Shown: positions 6,255 through 12,673 of the stretch, piece by piece
Layout of the letters: every line of letters begins with the position of its first letter
How positions within the stretch are numbered: position 1 is the stretch's first letter
Source of the DNA: Betaproteobacteria bacterium UBA5582
GTDB taxonomy: Bacteria > Pseudomonadota > Gammaproteobacteria > Burkholderiales > Rhodocyclaceae
DNA: 12,673 bases
Assembly: GCA_002425245.1 (NCBI GenBank)
Contig: DILW01000035.1
Location: forward strand, 1-12,673
Reading direction: 5' to 3'
Notes under the pieces: model-generated
The model's database searches: none
The model's input: the letters and a program-made list of their open reading frames with translations, nothing else
Told to the model about the DNA's origin: nothing
Made by a program: the position numbers and the translations under genes

Positions 6255-6638
6255 ATGAAGTTCGGCTACACCATCCTTTACGTCGATGACGTCCGCCGGA
6301 CGCTCGACTTCTACGTTGCCGCCTTCGGGCTGAGCGTGCGCTTCCTGCATGAGAGCGGCGATTTCGGCGAGCTGGCGACCGGCGGCACGGCGCTCGCCTT
6401 TTCCTCGCGGGCGCTGATGCGCCAGCTGGGCAAGCAGCCGTCGGCGCCCGACAGCGGCGCCCCCTGTTTCGAGATTGCTTTCGTCTGCGACGATGTCGCG
6501 GCGGCGGTCGACCGCGCGCTGACGGCCGGTGCGCGCCTGGTGCAGGCGCCGGAGGCGATGCCCTGGGGGCAGACGGTGGCTTACGTGGCCGACCCGGAGG
6601 GTTTCCTGGTCGAGCTGTGTACGCCGGTCGGCGGCTAG
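6255..6638 (+). CDS. VOC-family protein (glyoxalase/bleomycin-resistance fold)
   Basis: 127 residues with two beta-alpha-beta-beta-beta modules: GYTILYVDDVRRTLDFYVAAFGL at the N-terminus and FEIAFVCDDVAAAVDRALTAGA from about residue 72, ending in ADPEGFLVEL. GGAG lies 9 nt before ATG 6255; the GTG at 6240 is a less likely start. Compared with glyoxalase I, Tyr5 and the FEIAF segment stand where the two metal-binding His would be, while Glu39 and Glu120 remain. It is therefore unlikely to be a glyoxalase I and may bind a small molecule or use a different metal set. Single gene; the next gene is convergent, 29 nt away. Confidence 0.85.
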   Translation: MKFGYTILYVDDVRRTLDFYVAAFGLSVRFLHESGDFGELATGGTALAFSSRALMRQLGKQPSAPDSGAPCFEIAFVCDDVAAAVDRALTAGARLVQAPEAMPWGQTVAYVADPEGFLVELCTPVGG

Positions 6639-6667
6639 CGCAACTTAGCCGATATTTTCAGGACGCT

Positions 6668-7333
6668 TCAGGCGACTGGCAGCGCCATTACCTGCTTGAT
6701 GCCGTCGGCGAGAATCCTGGGGTCTTCGGCGCCCTGGATGCCTGACTGACGCGCGAAAACGAAGGTCGGAACAGAACTCACGCCCCACTGCCTGGATTCC
6801 CGTTCCATCTCGATCACCTTGGCGACATCCTCGTCGGAATCGAGGTAGTCGAGCACCACGTCGGGGTCGTAGCCGCAGCTTGCGGCAACCCAGGCCAGGA
6901 CACTGGACTCGCCGACGTTTTCGCCCCGTTCGAACTGCGCCTTGAACAGCCCTTCGACCAAGCCCGAGGCATCGCCCCGTTGTTGTGCCCAGTGAATCAG
7001 GCGGTGCGCCAGCAGCGTGTTGGCGCGTACCTCGATGCTCTCGAAGCGGTAGTCGATGCCCAGCGGCGCGCCGGCTTCACGGATGCGCTGCCAGATGCTT
7101 TCGACCTGCCCCTGGCTGCCGAATTTCTGTACCAGGAAGGGCAGGTAGGGCTCGCCCGTCGTCGGCGTGTCCGGGTTCAGGAAAAAGGGGCGCCAGACGA
7201 GCTCATGCCGAAAATCCGGCACTTCCTGACGGACGATGTCGATGGCGCGCGCCAGCCGGCGCAGGCCGATGAAACACCAGGGGCAGACGACATCCGAGAC
7301 GACTTCGATGAGTAGTGGTTTGGGGCTGTGCAT
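6668..7333 (-). CDS. DsbA-family oxidoreductase, FrnE-like
   Basis: 221 residues, the usual length for FrnE/2-hydroxychromene-2-carboxylate isomerase-type proteins. A thioredoxin fold starts at once (LLIEVVSDVVCPWCFIGLRR) with the redox motif CPWC at residues 17-20, followed by the helical insertion (residues 60-180) and the cis-proline loop GVSSVPTFVF with Pro189. No signal peptide, so it acts in the cytosol, probably in thiol-disulfide exchange under oxidative stress (family knowledge). The ATG at 7333 is chosen because GGAG lies 6 nt upstream; the in-frame ATG at 7345 overlaps that site. Usually a GxSGAQ segment follows the cis-Pro loop; here it reads RQSGIQGAEDP. It lies 84 nt past the upstream gene on the same strand. 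Confidence 0.9.
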   Translation of the reverse strand: MHSPKPLLIEVVSDVVCPWCFIGLRRLARAIDIVRQEVPDFRHELVWRPFFLNPDTPTTGEPYLPFLVQKFGSQGQVESIWQRIREAGAPLGIDYRFESIEVRANTLLAHRLIHWAQQRGDASGLVEGLFKAQFERGENVGESSVLAWVAASCGYDPDVVLDYLDSDEDVAKVIEMERESRQWGVSSVPTFVFARQSGIQGAEDPRILADGIKQVMALPVA

Positions 7334-7417
7334 GCGTTTCTCCATGGCAACGGGCGTTCAGACAAGCATTTCGCTGATTTGTTGCCCGTTCTTTGCCGCC
7401 CTGGCGGCCTGCCTTCT

Positions 7418-7783
7418 TCAGCCGGCGTCGAGCAGACGCTCGCACTCGACCATCAGCGTCCGGGCGAGCTCGGAGTGGTAGTTGGGATCAAGCGCCTGCA
7501 TCATTTCGTGGGCGGTGAACAGGCCGGCTTCGCGGGAGAGGGTGCTGCGCATGGTGCGCGCCATGTCGTCGCTCAGGCGGGAGAGATGAAGCCGCTCTTC
7601 CTGCGTCAGGCTGCGCCGGCTGCGGGCGAGCCAGTCGGCGGCGAGGGCGGCGCCCTGGGCCGGGGTGAGTTCCTGGCCGTGTTCGTAGTAGCTGTCGAGG
7701 CGCTGGGCGACCAGCGCGAACAGCAGGGCGATGCGGGCTCCCCGGTCGGTGGCCGCCGGGCTGGGGCGTTGCGGGCGCTGCAT
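7418..7783 (-). CDS. Uncharacterised 121-residue helical protein
   Basis: I do not recognise this protein. It starts MQRPQRPSPAATDRGARIA two nucleotides after the stop of the YajD-like gene, so the two are almost certainly co-transcribed and perhaps translationally coupled. The sequence is predicted mostly helical and charged, with RSLTQEERLHLSRLSDDMA in the middle and ARTLMVECERLLDAG at the end. There is no signal peptide, membrane segment or obvious catalytic motif. The frame can be read much further upstream, but that part overlaps the YajD-like gene, and the ATG at 7783 is the start fitting the gene spacing. High GC like its neighbours. Confidence 0.7.
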   Translation of the reverse strand: MQRPQRPSPAATDRGARIALLFALVAQRLDSYYEHGQELTPAQGAALAADWLARSRRSLTQEERLHLSRLSDDMARTMRSTLSREAGLFTAHEMMQALDPNYHSELARTLMVECERLLDAG

Positions 7784-7785
7784 TG

Positions 7786-8151
7786 TTACTTGTCTTTGTC
7801 GAGCAGCGATTTCAGTGCGGCAAACGGCGAATGGGTGGCCACCGACGCGTTGTTGCGGCTGTCGGTATAGCCGCGGTCGGCCTCGATCTGCTTCTGGTGT
7901 TCGTTGTCGTGGCAGTACAGGCAAAGGAGCTCCCAGTTGCTGCCGTCGGCCGGGTTGTTGTCGTGATTGTGGTCGCGGTGATGCACGGTCAGTTCGCGCA
8001 GGTTGGCGTGCGTGAATTCGCGGGCGCAGCGGCCGCAGATCCACGGGTAGAGCTTCAGCGCCCGCTCGCGGTAGCCCTTTGCGCGCTCGTCGGCGGCCTT
8101 GCGGGCGTCGGCGACGACTTTATCGAGGCGCTGGTGGTTGATCTCTTTCAT
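7786..8151 (-). CDS. yajD: YajD-like HNH nuclease-fold protein
   Basis: 121 residues closely resembling E. coli YajD (115). The match covers YRERALKLYPWICGRCAREF, then LRELTVHHRDHNHDNNPADG and SNWELLCLYCHDNEH. Two CxxC pairs (Cys39/Cys42 and Cys77/Cys80) would bind a structural zinc. The HNH core has His57, His58, Asp60, His61 and His63 with the Asn65/Asn66 pair. The C-terminal FAALKSLLDKDK also matches YajD. HNH proteins bind a metal and cut nucleic acid; the target of YajD is unknown. GGAAAG precedes the ATG at 8151. It lies 13 nt after the metallo-hydrolase gene and 2 nt before the unknown 121-residue gene. It is chromosomal in composition and not obviously part of a defence system. Confidence 0.92.
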   Translation of the reverse strand: MKEINHQRLDKVVADARKAADERAKGYRERALKLYPWICGRCAREFTHANLRELTVHHRDHNHDNNPADGSNWELLCLYCHDNEHQKQIEADRGYTDSRNNASVATHSPFAALKSLLDKDK

Positions 8152-8164
8152 GCATCTTTCCGGT

Positions 8165-9175
8165 TCAGAAGGCAGCCGCTTCGGCTTCCAGGTAGGCGAG
8201 ACTGACATACTTGCCGATGTTGCTATCGAAGCCCTTGGTCGCCTTGGCCCGGCTGGCGACGCGCGGGTCGCGCAGGACCAGGGTTTTGGCTTCTTCCATC
8301 GGCTGGCCGGCCTGTACGGCCTTGACGCAGCTTTCGTAGATGCCGGCGAACAGTTCGCGGTTCCACTGCAGCACGCCGGCGCCGGCTTCACCGTGGCCGG
8401 GCAGCCAGATTTTCGTTTTGGTGTTCTTTTCCAGCGCCTCGTAGGCTTTCAGCGTGCCGACGTAGGAGCCGTCGTCCATGTTGGCGATGCGCCCGTTCAT
8501 CGCCACGTCGCCGACGCAGGTCAGGCCGTCGCCGACCACTTCGACGCAGATGTCGGACGGCGTGTGCGCCTTGCCGTAATGGTGCAGGCGCAGGACGACG
8601 TCGCCGAATTTCAGTTCCTGGCCGTGGTCGACGGCGACGGTCGGCGCCACCACCTTGGTCCCCATCGTCGCCTGGTTGGTCCATTGCTCCATCAGGCGGC
8701 GCCAGGTGTTGCCTTCCATGCCCTTGATCTGCTCGATGGTGCCGGCGTGGGCGTGGATCGGTATGTCGCCGTAGGCTTCGACGAAGGCCTGGTTACCGAG
8801 GAAATGGTCGCCGTGGTAATGCGTGTTGATGATCGCGACGACCGGTTTCTTCAGCGTCTTCTTCAACTGGCGGATGGCCATCTCGCCGATCTGCACCGAG
8901 GCGCCGGTATCGACGGCGACCAGGCCCTTGGGCGTGTCGACGAAGGTGAGGTTGCACATCATCCCCTGGTTTTCCGGGGTCGGGAAACCGTCGGGCGAGA
9001 AGATCATCCACACGTGCTTCGACAGCTGGCGCAGCGGATGATCCTTGACCGCCGGGCCGCGCACGAAGTTGTCGAGGTCCTGGGCAAAGGCGCCGACGGT
9101 GTGCCAGGGGGTGAATTCGGCGGCACCGACGAGACCAGCGGCAGCCAGGGAGCGAAGAAAGTGGCGGCGATTCAT
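8165..9175 (-). CDS. Tat-exported metallo-beta-lactamase-fold hydrolase (SoxH-like)
   Basis: 336 residues. The N-terminus MNRRHFLRSLAAAGLVGAA is a twin-arginine signal with RRHFL, cleaved probably near residue 32 (AFAQ/D), so the enzyme should be periplasmic and exported folded with metals. The active site is complete: HYHGDH (His119, His121, Asp123, His124), His204 in KAHTPSD, Asp223 in VGDVAM and His261 in PGHGE, which bind two zinc ions. The mature part resembles the SoxH / quinoprotein-relay class of hydrolases rather than antibiotic-degrading lactamases; the substrate is unknown. AGGAGA precedes the ATG. It heads a minus-strand cluster with yajD and the 121-residue gene, and is divergent from a small membrane-protein gene. 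A sulfur role is possible given the YeeE-type gene about 290 nt away, but that gene is not in the same operon. Confidence 0.88.
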   Translation of the reverse strand: MNRRHFLRSLAAAGLVGAAEFTPWHTVGAFAQDLDNFVRGPAVKDHPLRQLSKHVWMIFSPDGFPTPENQGMMCNLTFVDTPKGLVAVDTGASVQIGEMAIRQLKKTLKKPVVAIINTHYHGDHFLGNQAFVEAYGDIPIHAHAGTIEQIKGMEGNTWRRLMEQWTNQATMGTKVVAPTVAVDHGQELKFGDVVLRLHHYGKAHTPSDICVEVVGDGLTCVGDVAMNGRIANMDDGSYVGTLKAYEALEKNTKTKIWLPGHGEAGAGVLQWNRELFAGIYESCVKAVQAGQPMEEAKTLVLRDPRVASRAKATKGFDSNIGKYVSLAYLEAEAAAF

Positions 9176-9197
9176 CAGCGTCTCCTGAATTATTAAA

Positions 9198-9209
9198 ATA
9201 GGTGCCTAT
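9198..9209. promoter_or_regulatory. Short palindrome between divergent genes
   Basis: ATAGGTGCCTAT has perfect 5-bp arms (ATAGG/CCTAT) around TG. It sits 22 nt upstream of the metallo-hydrolase ATG in an AT-rich patch (minus strand TATTTTAATAATT) that could hold its -10. It might be an operator; no regulator is encoded nearby. Confidence 0.35.
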
Positions 9210-9246
9210 CTTCGCGCCGAACCGCCCGCTCGTCTACACTGTCGCC

Positions 9247-9465
9247 ATGCGCCGCTATCCCGCTTCCTTCCTGATTCTCACCGGACTCGGCCTGCTTTGT
9301 GCCGTTCCCGGCCTGCTCAGCCTTGCCGGTTTCGGCGCATGGCTGCACCCGGTACTCGACGACCCGATGGCCGGGCTGGCCTTCACCGTCTCGGCGGTGG
9401 CGCTGATCGGCTCCGGCGCCTTCCCGCTGGTGATCGCCCGGCTGAAAGCGGGCGAGGACGCTTAG
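9247..9465 (+). CDS. Small membrane protein, 72 residues
   Basis: It reads MRRYPASFLILTGLGLLCAV, then a second hydrophobic stretch LAFTVSAVALIGSGAFPLVI, ending in ARLKAGEDA. Two membrane helices are predicted with a short loop containing HPVLDDPMAG. No ribosome site is clear before the ATG at 9247; an in-frame GTG at 9202 would add 15 residues but also lacks one. The family is not recognised. It is divergent from the metallo-hydrolase gene. Its TAG stop overlaps the stop of the YeeE-type gene on the other strand by a few bases. Confidence 0.65.
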   Translation: MRRYPASFLILTGLGLLCAVPGLLSLAGFGAWLHPVLDDPMAGLAFTVSAVALIGSGAFPLVIARLKAGEDA

Positions 9466-10565
9466 GCCTCGCGCATCACTCGCCAGTACTGGACCTTCAT
9501 CGCCAGCACCGCGCCGACGATGATCGCCGCCAGGGTGATGAAGGAGCCCAGGGCCAGCGTGGACACGCCGGTGATCCCCTGGCCGACCGTGCAGCCGAAG
9601 GCGAGTACGCCGCCGAAACCCATCAGCGCCGCGCCGATCAGGTGGGTGGCGGTATCTTCGACACTGGCGAAACCTTCCCAGCGGAAGGAACGGGTAGCCA
9701 GCGACCAGGCCGCCGAACCGGCGATGACGCCGAAGACGGCGGCAATGGCAACGGTGACGACGCGGCTGGTATCCGACCAGAGCATGAACAGTTCCAGCGT
9801 GTAGGCGACCGGGGCGACGAAAGTCAGCGATTCCATGCGGCCGCTGTTGGTGGCCAGGAAAGCTTCTTCGAGCGTATCCGGGTGTTCGGCAATGTAGCCG
9901 AGATGACCGCTGACATACCAGGCGAGGACCACCATCAGGCCGGTACCGAGGCCGCCGAGCAGGTTGTCGAGGGTCCAGAAATCACGGCGCAGCAGGCAGA
10001 AGGCGGTGATCCCGCCGCCGATGGCGAGCACCGCCAGGGTGGAGGCTGTTGCCTCGTCGATGCCGAAACCGGTGAGCAGCGAGGGAATGTCCTGGCCTTC
10101 CGGCATGGCGATGGCGACCGGGTCGATGTAGCTGACGCGGAAGACGCCGAAGACGCCGCGCATGGTCATGTAGGCGAACAGGCCGAGGACGAGGAAGACG
10201 ACCAGCGACTTGAGGTTGCCGGCGCCGATGCGGATCAGCGTCTTCGAGCCGCAGCCGGAGGCGAGCACCATGCCGACGCCGAAGCAGAAGCCACCCAGCA
10301 GGTAGGACAGCCAGGTGAAGCTGGTGGTGCGGTAGATCGATTTGTCGAGGTCGATCAGTCCGGCGCCGTGCAGCGCGCCGGCACCGAGGATGGCCACGCC
10401 GATGGCCAGCAGCCACATGCGCATGCGGCTCCAGTCGCCCATGTTGAGGATGTCGGAAATCGCGCCCATGGTGCAGAAATGGGTTTTCTGGCCGATGGCG
10501 CCGAACACGAAGGCCAGCGCAAAAGTCAGCCAGAGCACGAGGTTGGGGGAGACGTCAGCTTCCAT
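9462..10565 (-). CDS. YeeE/YedE-family sulfur (thiosulfate) transporter
   Basis: 367 residues, about ten membrane helices. The three hallmark cysteine segments are present: KTHFCTMGA (Cys31), ASGCGSKTLIRIGAGN (Cys105) and AFGCTVGQGITG (Cys325). In characterised members such cysteines line a path for thiosulfate entering the cytosol through the inner membrane, so uptake of thiosulfate or a related sulfur species is the best guess. The start at 10565 lies one nucleotide after the queC stop (TGACATG), which implies co-transcription and coupled translation; a longer reading from 10667 would sit inside queC and is unlikely. No rhodanese or TusA-type partner is visible next to it. Confidence 0.88.
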   Translation of the reverse strand: MEADVSPNLVLWLTFALAFVFGAIGQKTHFCTMGAISDILNMGDWSRMRMWLLAIGVAILGAGALHGAGLIDLDKSIYRTTSFTWLSYLLGGFCFGVGMVLASGCGSKTLIRIGAGNLKSLVVFLVLGLFAYMTMRGVFGVFRVSYIDPVAIAMPEGQDIPSLLTGFGIDEATASTLAVLAIGGGITAFCLLRRDFWTLDNLLGGLGTGLMVVLAWYVSGHLGYIAEHPDTLEEAFLATNSGRMESLTFVAPVAYTLELFMLWSDTSRVVTVAIAAVFGVIAGSAAWSLATRSFRWEGFASVEDTATHLIGAALMGFGGVLAFGCTVGQGITGVSTLALGSFITLAAIIVGAVLAMKVQYWRVMREA

Positions 10566-10566
10566 G

Positions 10567-11244
10567 TCAGGTCCGGTAGGGCGTGGGATCGGGAACGCCG
10601 GCCGCGGCAAAGCCTTCGGCACGCAGCCGGCAGGAATCACAGACAGCGCAGGCGCGGCCAAGTTCATCGGCCTGGTAGCAGGAAACCGTCAGCCCGTAGT
10701 CGACGCCGAGGGCAGTGCCGGTGCGGATGATGTCGGCCTTGGAAAGGTCGATCAGCGGCGCATGGATGTGCAGTTTCTGGCCTTCGACACCGGCCTTGGT
10801 GGCGAGGTTGGCCATCTTCTCGAAGGCAGCGATGTATTCCGGGCGGCAATCCGGGTAGCCCGAGTAATCCACCGCATTGACGCCGACGAAGATGTCGCGG
10901 CTGCCGAGCACTTCCGCCCAGGCCAGGGCCAGCGACAGCATGATGGTGTTGCGCGCCGGCACGTAGGTGACCGGGATGCCCGGCTGGACGCCGTCGGTCG
11001 GCACGGCGATCGAGGTGTCGGTAAGCGCCGAACCGCCGAACTGGGCGAGGCCGAAGTTGATCACCCGGTGCTCGACGGCGCCGAGCGCCTTGACCACGCG
11101 GTCGGCCGCCTGCAATTCGGCGCTGTGCCGCTGGCCGTAGTCGAAGGACAGGCAGTAGCAGTCGAAGCCCTGGCTGCGGGCAATGGCCAGGCAGGTGGCG
11201 GAGTCGAGACCGCCGGACAGGAGGACGATGGCTTTTTCTTTCAT
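10567..11244 (-). CDS. queC: 7-cyano-7-deazaguanine (preQ0) synthase
   Basis: 225 residues, the usual length. QueC makes preQ0 from 7-carboxy-7-deazaguanine, ammonia and ATP in the cytosol, a step toward queuosine in tRNA. The PP-loop SGGLDS is at residues 10-15 and FDYGQRH follows near 34. NAVDYSGYPDCRPEY is the family signature near 123-137. The C-terminal zinc site has Cys189, Cys199, Cys202 and Cys205 (SCYQ...ACAVCDSC). The ATG has no clear ribosome site; a minus-strand TATATT ends 8 nt before it. The gene is followed after 1 nt by the YeeE-type transporter and is divergent from the ABC-transporter operon. Confidence 0.97.
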   Translation of the reverse strand: MKEKAIVLLSGGLDSATCLAIARSQGFDCYCLSFDYGQRHSAELQAADRVVKALGAVEHRVINFGLAQFGGSALTDTSIAVPTDGVQPGIPVTYVPARNTIMLSLALAWAEVLGSRDIFVGVNAVDYSGYPDCRPEYIAAFEKMANLATKAGVEGQKLHIHAPLIDLSKADIIRTGTALGVDYGLTVSCYQADELGRACAVCDSCRLRAEGFAAAGVPDPTPYRT

Positions 11245-11252
11245 GGGGCGCG

Positions 11253-11258
11253 AATATA
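11253..11258 (-). promoter_or_regulatory. Possible queC -10 element
   Basis: TATATT on the minus strand ends 8 nt before the queC ATG. If used, transcription would start at or within a base or two of the ATG, giving a nearly leaderless mRNA, which agrees with the missing ribosome site. No convincing -35 is seen. Confidence 0.3.
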
Positions 11259-11304
11259 CCCGAAATTAGCCCCGGCCCGCGACGGTATCTGCTTGTTCCT
11301 GCGC

Positions 11305-11310
11305 TACAAT
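11305..11310 (+). promoter_or_regulatory. Possible -10 of the ABC-transporter operon
   Basis: TACAAT matches the -10 consensus at five of six bases, 34 nt before the binding-protein ATG. A matching -35 is weak or absent, so an activator may be needed. Confidence 0.4.
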
Positions 11311-11344
11311 TTGCCGCTTCAGCCCATTTGCCACGGAGTACAAG

Positions 11345-12508
11345 ATGTCGATCCGCCTGACCGCCCTCGCCGCCGCACTGATGCTTGCCGGTTCCGTCCA
11401 TGCCGCCGACAAGATCAAGGTCGGTTTCGTGTCCACCCTGTCCGGCCCCGGCGCCGGCCTTGGCGTCGATATCCGCGACGGCTTCAACCTCGGCATGCAG
11501 CATCTGGGCGGCAAGCTGGGCGGTTTGCCGGCCGACGTCCTGGTCGCCGACGACCAGCAGAACCCAGACATCGCCAAGCAGGCAAGCGACAAGTTCCTGA
11601 AGCGCGACAAGGTCGATTTCATGACCGGCATCGTCTTCTCCAATATCATGCTGGCTGTCGGGCCGGCGGTGTTCCAGAACCAGACCTTTTACATCTCGGC
11701 CAACGCCGGCCCCTCGCAATACGCCGGCGAACAGTGCAACCCCTTCTTCTTCAACGTCGCCTGGCAGAACGACAACCTGCATGAAGCCGTCGGCAAGGTG
11801 GTGCAGGACAAGGGTTTCAAGAACGTGATGATCGTCACCCCGAACTACCCGGGCGGCAAGGACGCGGTCTCCGGCTTCAAGCGCTTCTACAAGGGCAAGA
11901 CCGAGGAGATGTACACCAAGCTCGGCCAACTCGATTACGCCGCCGAACTGGCGCAGATCCGCGCCGCCAAGCCCGACGCACTGTTCTTCTTCCTGCCGGG
12001 CGGCATGGGCATCAACTTCGTCAAGCAGTTCGTCGCCGCCGGCCTGTCGCGCGACACCCAGCTGTTCGCCCCCGGCTTCTCGGCCGACGAGGACGTGATC
12101 AAGGCCGTCGGCGACCCGATGATGGGCATGTTCAATTCCTCGCACTGGGCGCACGACATGGACAACGCCGAGAACAAGCGTTTCGTCGCCGATTTCCAGA
12201 AGGCCTACGGCCGCCTGCCGTCGCTGTACGCCTCGCAGGGCTACGACGCGGCTCTGATGATGGACGCCGCGGTGCGTGACGTGAAGGGCAATGTCGCCGA
12301 CAAGAAGGCGCTGCAGAAGGCGCTGGAAGCCAAGCGCTTCAAGTCGGTGCGCGGCGATTTCAAGTTCAACAGCAACCACTACCCGATCCAGAACTACTAC
12401 CTGCGCGTCATCGGCAAGGACGCCCAGGGCCGCGTCACCAACAAGACCATGGGCACCATCTTCACCAATCATGCTGACGCCTACGCGGCTCAGTGCAAGA
12501 TGAAGTGA
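11345..12508 (+). CDS. Periplasmic substrate-binding protein of a branched-chain amino-acid-type ABC transporter
   Basis: 387 residues. A Sec signal peptide (MSIRLTALAAALMLAGSVHA, cleaved after Ala20) is followed by the mature start ADKIKVGFVSTLSGPGAGLG, typical of Leu/Ile/Val-type (PBP type 1, Peripla_BP_6) binding proteins. No lipobox Cys, so it is soluble in the periplasm. Further family marks are DIRDGFNLGMQHLGGKLGG, VADDQQNPDIAKQASDKFL and SQGYDAALMMDAAV. The ligand could be a branched-chain amino acid, amide, urea or an aromatic acid; sequence does not decide. GGAG lies 6 nt before the ATG. It overlaps the permease gene by 4 nt (GTGA), so they form one operon. Confidence 0.93.
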   Translation: MSIRLTALAAALMLAGSVHAADKIKVGFVSTLSGPGAGLGVDIRDGFNLGMQHLGGKLGGLPADVLVADDQQNPDIAKQASDKFLKRDKVDFMTGIVFSNIMLAVGPAVFQNQTFYISANAGPSQYAGEQCNPFFFNVAWQNDNLHEAVGKVVQDKGFKNVMIVTPNYPGGKDAVSGFKRFYKGKTEEMYTKLGQLDYAAELAQIRAAKPDALFFFLPGGMGINFVKQFVAAGLSRDTQLFAPGFSADEDVIKAVGDPMMGMFNSSHWAHDMDNAENKRFVADFQKAYGRLPSLYASQGYDAALMMDAAVRDVKGNVADKKALQKALEAKRFKSVRGDFKFNSNHYPIQNYYLRVIGKDAQGRVTNKTMGTIFTNHADAYAAQCKMK

Positions 12509-12673
12509 CCCAACTGGTTCTGGAGCAGGCCCTCAACGGCCTGCAGTTCGGCCTCATGCTGTTCCTGCTGGCCGCCGGGTTGACGCTCGTCTTCGGCATC
12601 ATGGACTGCATCAACCTGGCCCATGGTTCGCTCTACATGGTGGGCGCTTACTTCGTTGCCGCGGCAGCGCAGG
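12505..12673 (+). CDS. LivH-type ABC transporter permease, N-terminal part (cut by window edge)
   Basis: About 56 residues are visible from GTG 12505, whose first bases overlap the stop of the binding-protein gene (GTGA). The reading TQLVLEQALNGLQFGLMLFL, then LAAGLTLVFGIMDCINLAHG and SLYMVGAYF, is characteristic of the LivH family inner-membrane permease; the GLTLVFG and NxAHGxxYMxGAY segments are signature-like. It works with the binding protein encoded just before and, presumably, with LivM, LivG and LivF partners beyond the window. Confidence 0.93.
   Translation, partial: MTQLVLEQALNGLQFGLMLFLLAAGLTLVFGIMDCINLAHGSLYMVGAYFVAAAAQ

Noticed and set aside
7786..8151. HNH protein as part of the phage-defence cassette
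   Set aside because: It is YajD-like, has the high GC of the core genome, lies about 2 kb away on the other strand, and is in an operon with unrelated genes.
8165..9175. Antibiotic-resistance beta-lactamase
   Set aside because: The fold and metal site are shared, but the Tat signal and the SoxH-like sequence around the metal site point to a different hydrolase class.
9297..10730. A 477-codon plus-strand open frame opposite the YeeE-type gene
   Set aside because: Its translation is low-complexity (Arg, Gly, Asp, Ala, Gln) without domains, and it lies antisense to a transporter with all family motifs.
10664..12472. A 602-codon open frame on the minus strand, antisense to the binding-protein gene and running into queC
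   Set aside because: The plus strand encodes a clear binding protein with signal peptide, ribosome site and family motifs over the same bases, and queC uses another frame. The long frame is an effect of high GC at third codon positions.

Overview
The window comes from a GC-rich proteobacterium, most likely a betaproteobacterium of the Rhodocyclales type. This is inferred from about 65% GC in the core genes, the NemR/NemA pair, YajD, YidB, QueC and a Liv-type ABC transporter; no rRNA or other marker gene is present to confirm it. All genes appear intact except the two cut by the window edges.

Layout. Positions 1-3096 (minus strand) hold an electrophile-response locus: a NemR-like TetR repressor, an Old Yellow Enzyme (NemA-like), an EamA/DMT exporter and the start of a luciferase-like monooxygenase, the last two joined by an ATGA stop/start overlap. 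Two identical palindromes (TAGACCGGTCGTCTA) lie upstream of nemR and nemA and are the probable NemR operators. A perfect hairpin with a T-run separates nemR from nemA.

Positions 3097-5680 (plus strand) are the most interesting part. This is a lower-GC two-gene cassette: a TTG-started reverse transcriptase of the UG/Abi (defence-associated) kind with a YVDD active site and a long helical C-terminus, followed with an 11-nt overlap by a GTG-started protein carrying a PD-(D/E)XK / RecB-like nuclease signature (GxGD, ExK, QxxxY). A 174-nt non-coding leader with an inverted repeat precedes the reverse transcriptase. I infer a phage-defence system and know of no described system of exactly this make-up, but cannot search databases here.

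Positions 5749-9465 hold housekeeping and accessory genes: yidB (DUF937), a VOC-family protein, a FrnE-like DsbA-family oxidoreductase (minus), and a minus-strand cluster of a Tat-exported metallo-beta-lactamase-fold hydrolase, a YajD-like HNH protein and an unknown 121-residue protein. A 72-residue membrane protein is divergent from that cluster. Positions 9462-11244 (minus) hold queC and a YeeE/YedE-type sulfur transporter one nucleotide apart. Positions 11345-12673 (plus) begin a branched-chain amino-acid-type ABC transporter operon: a periplasmic binding protein and the start of its LivH permease.
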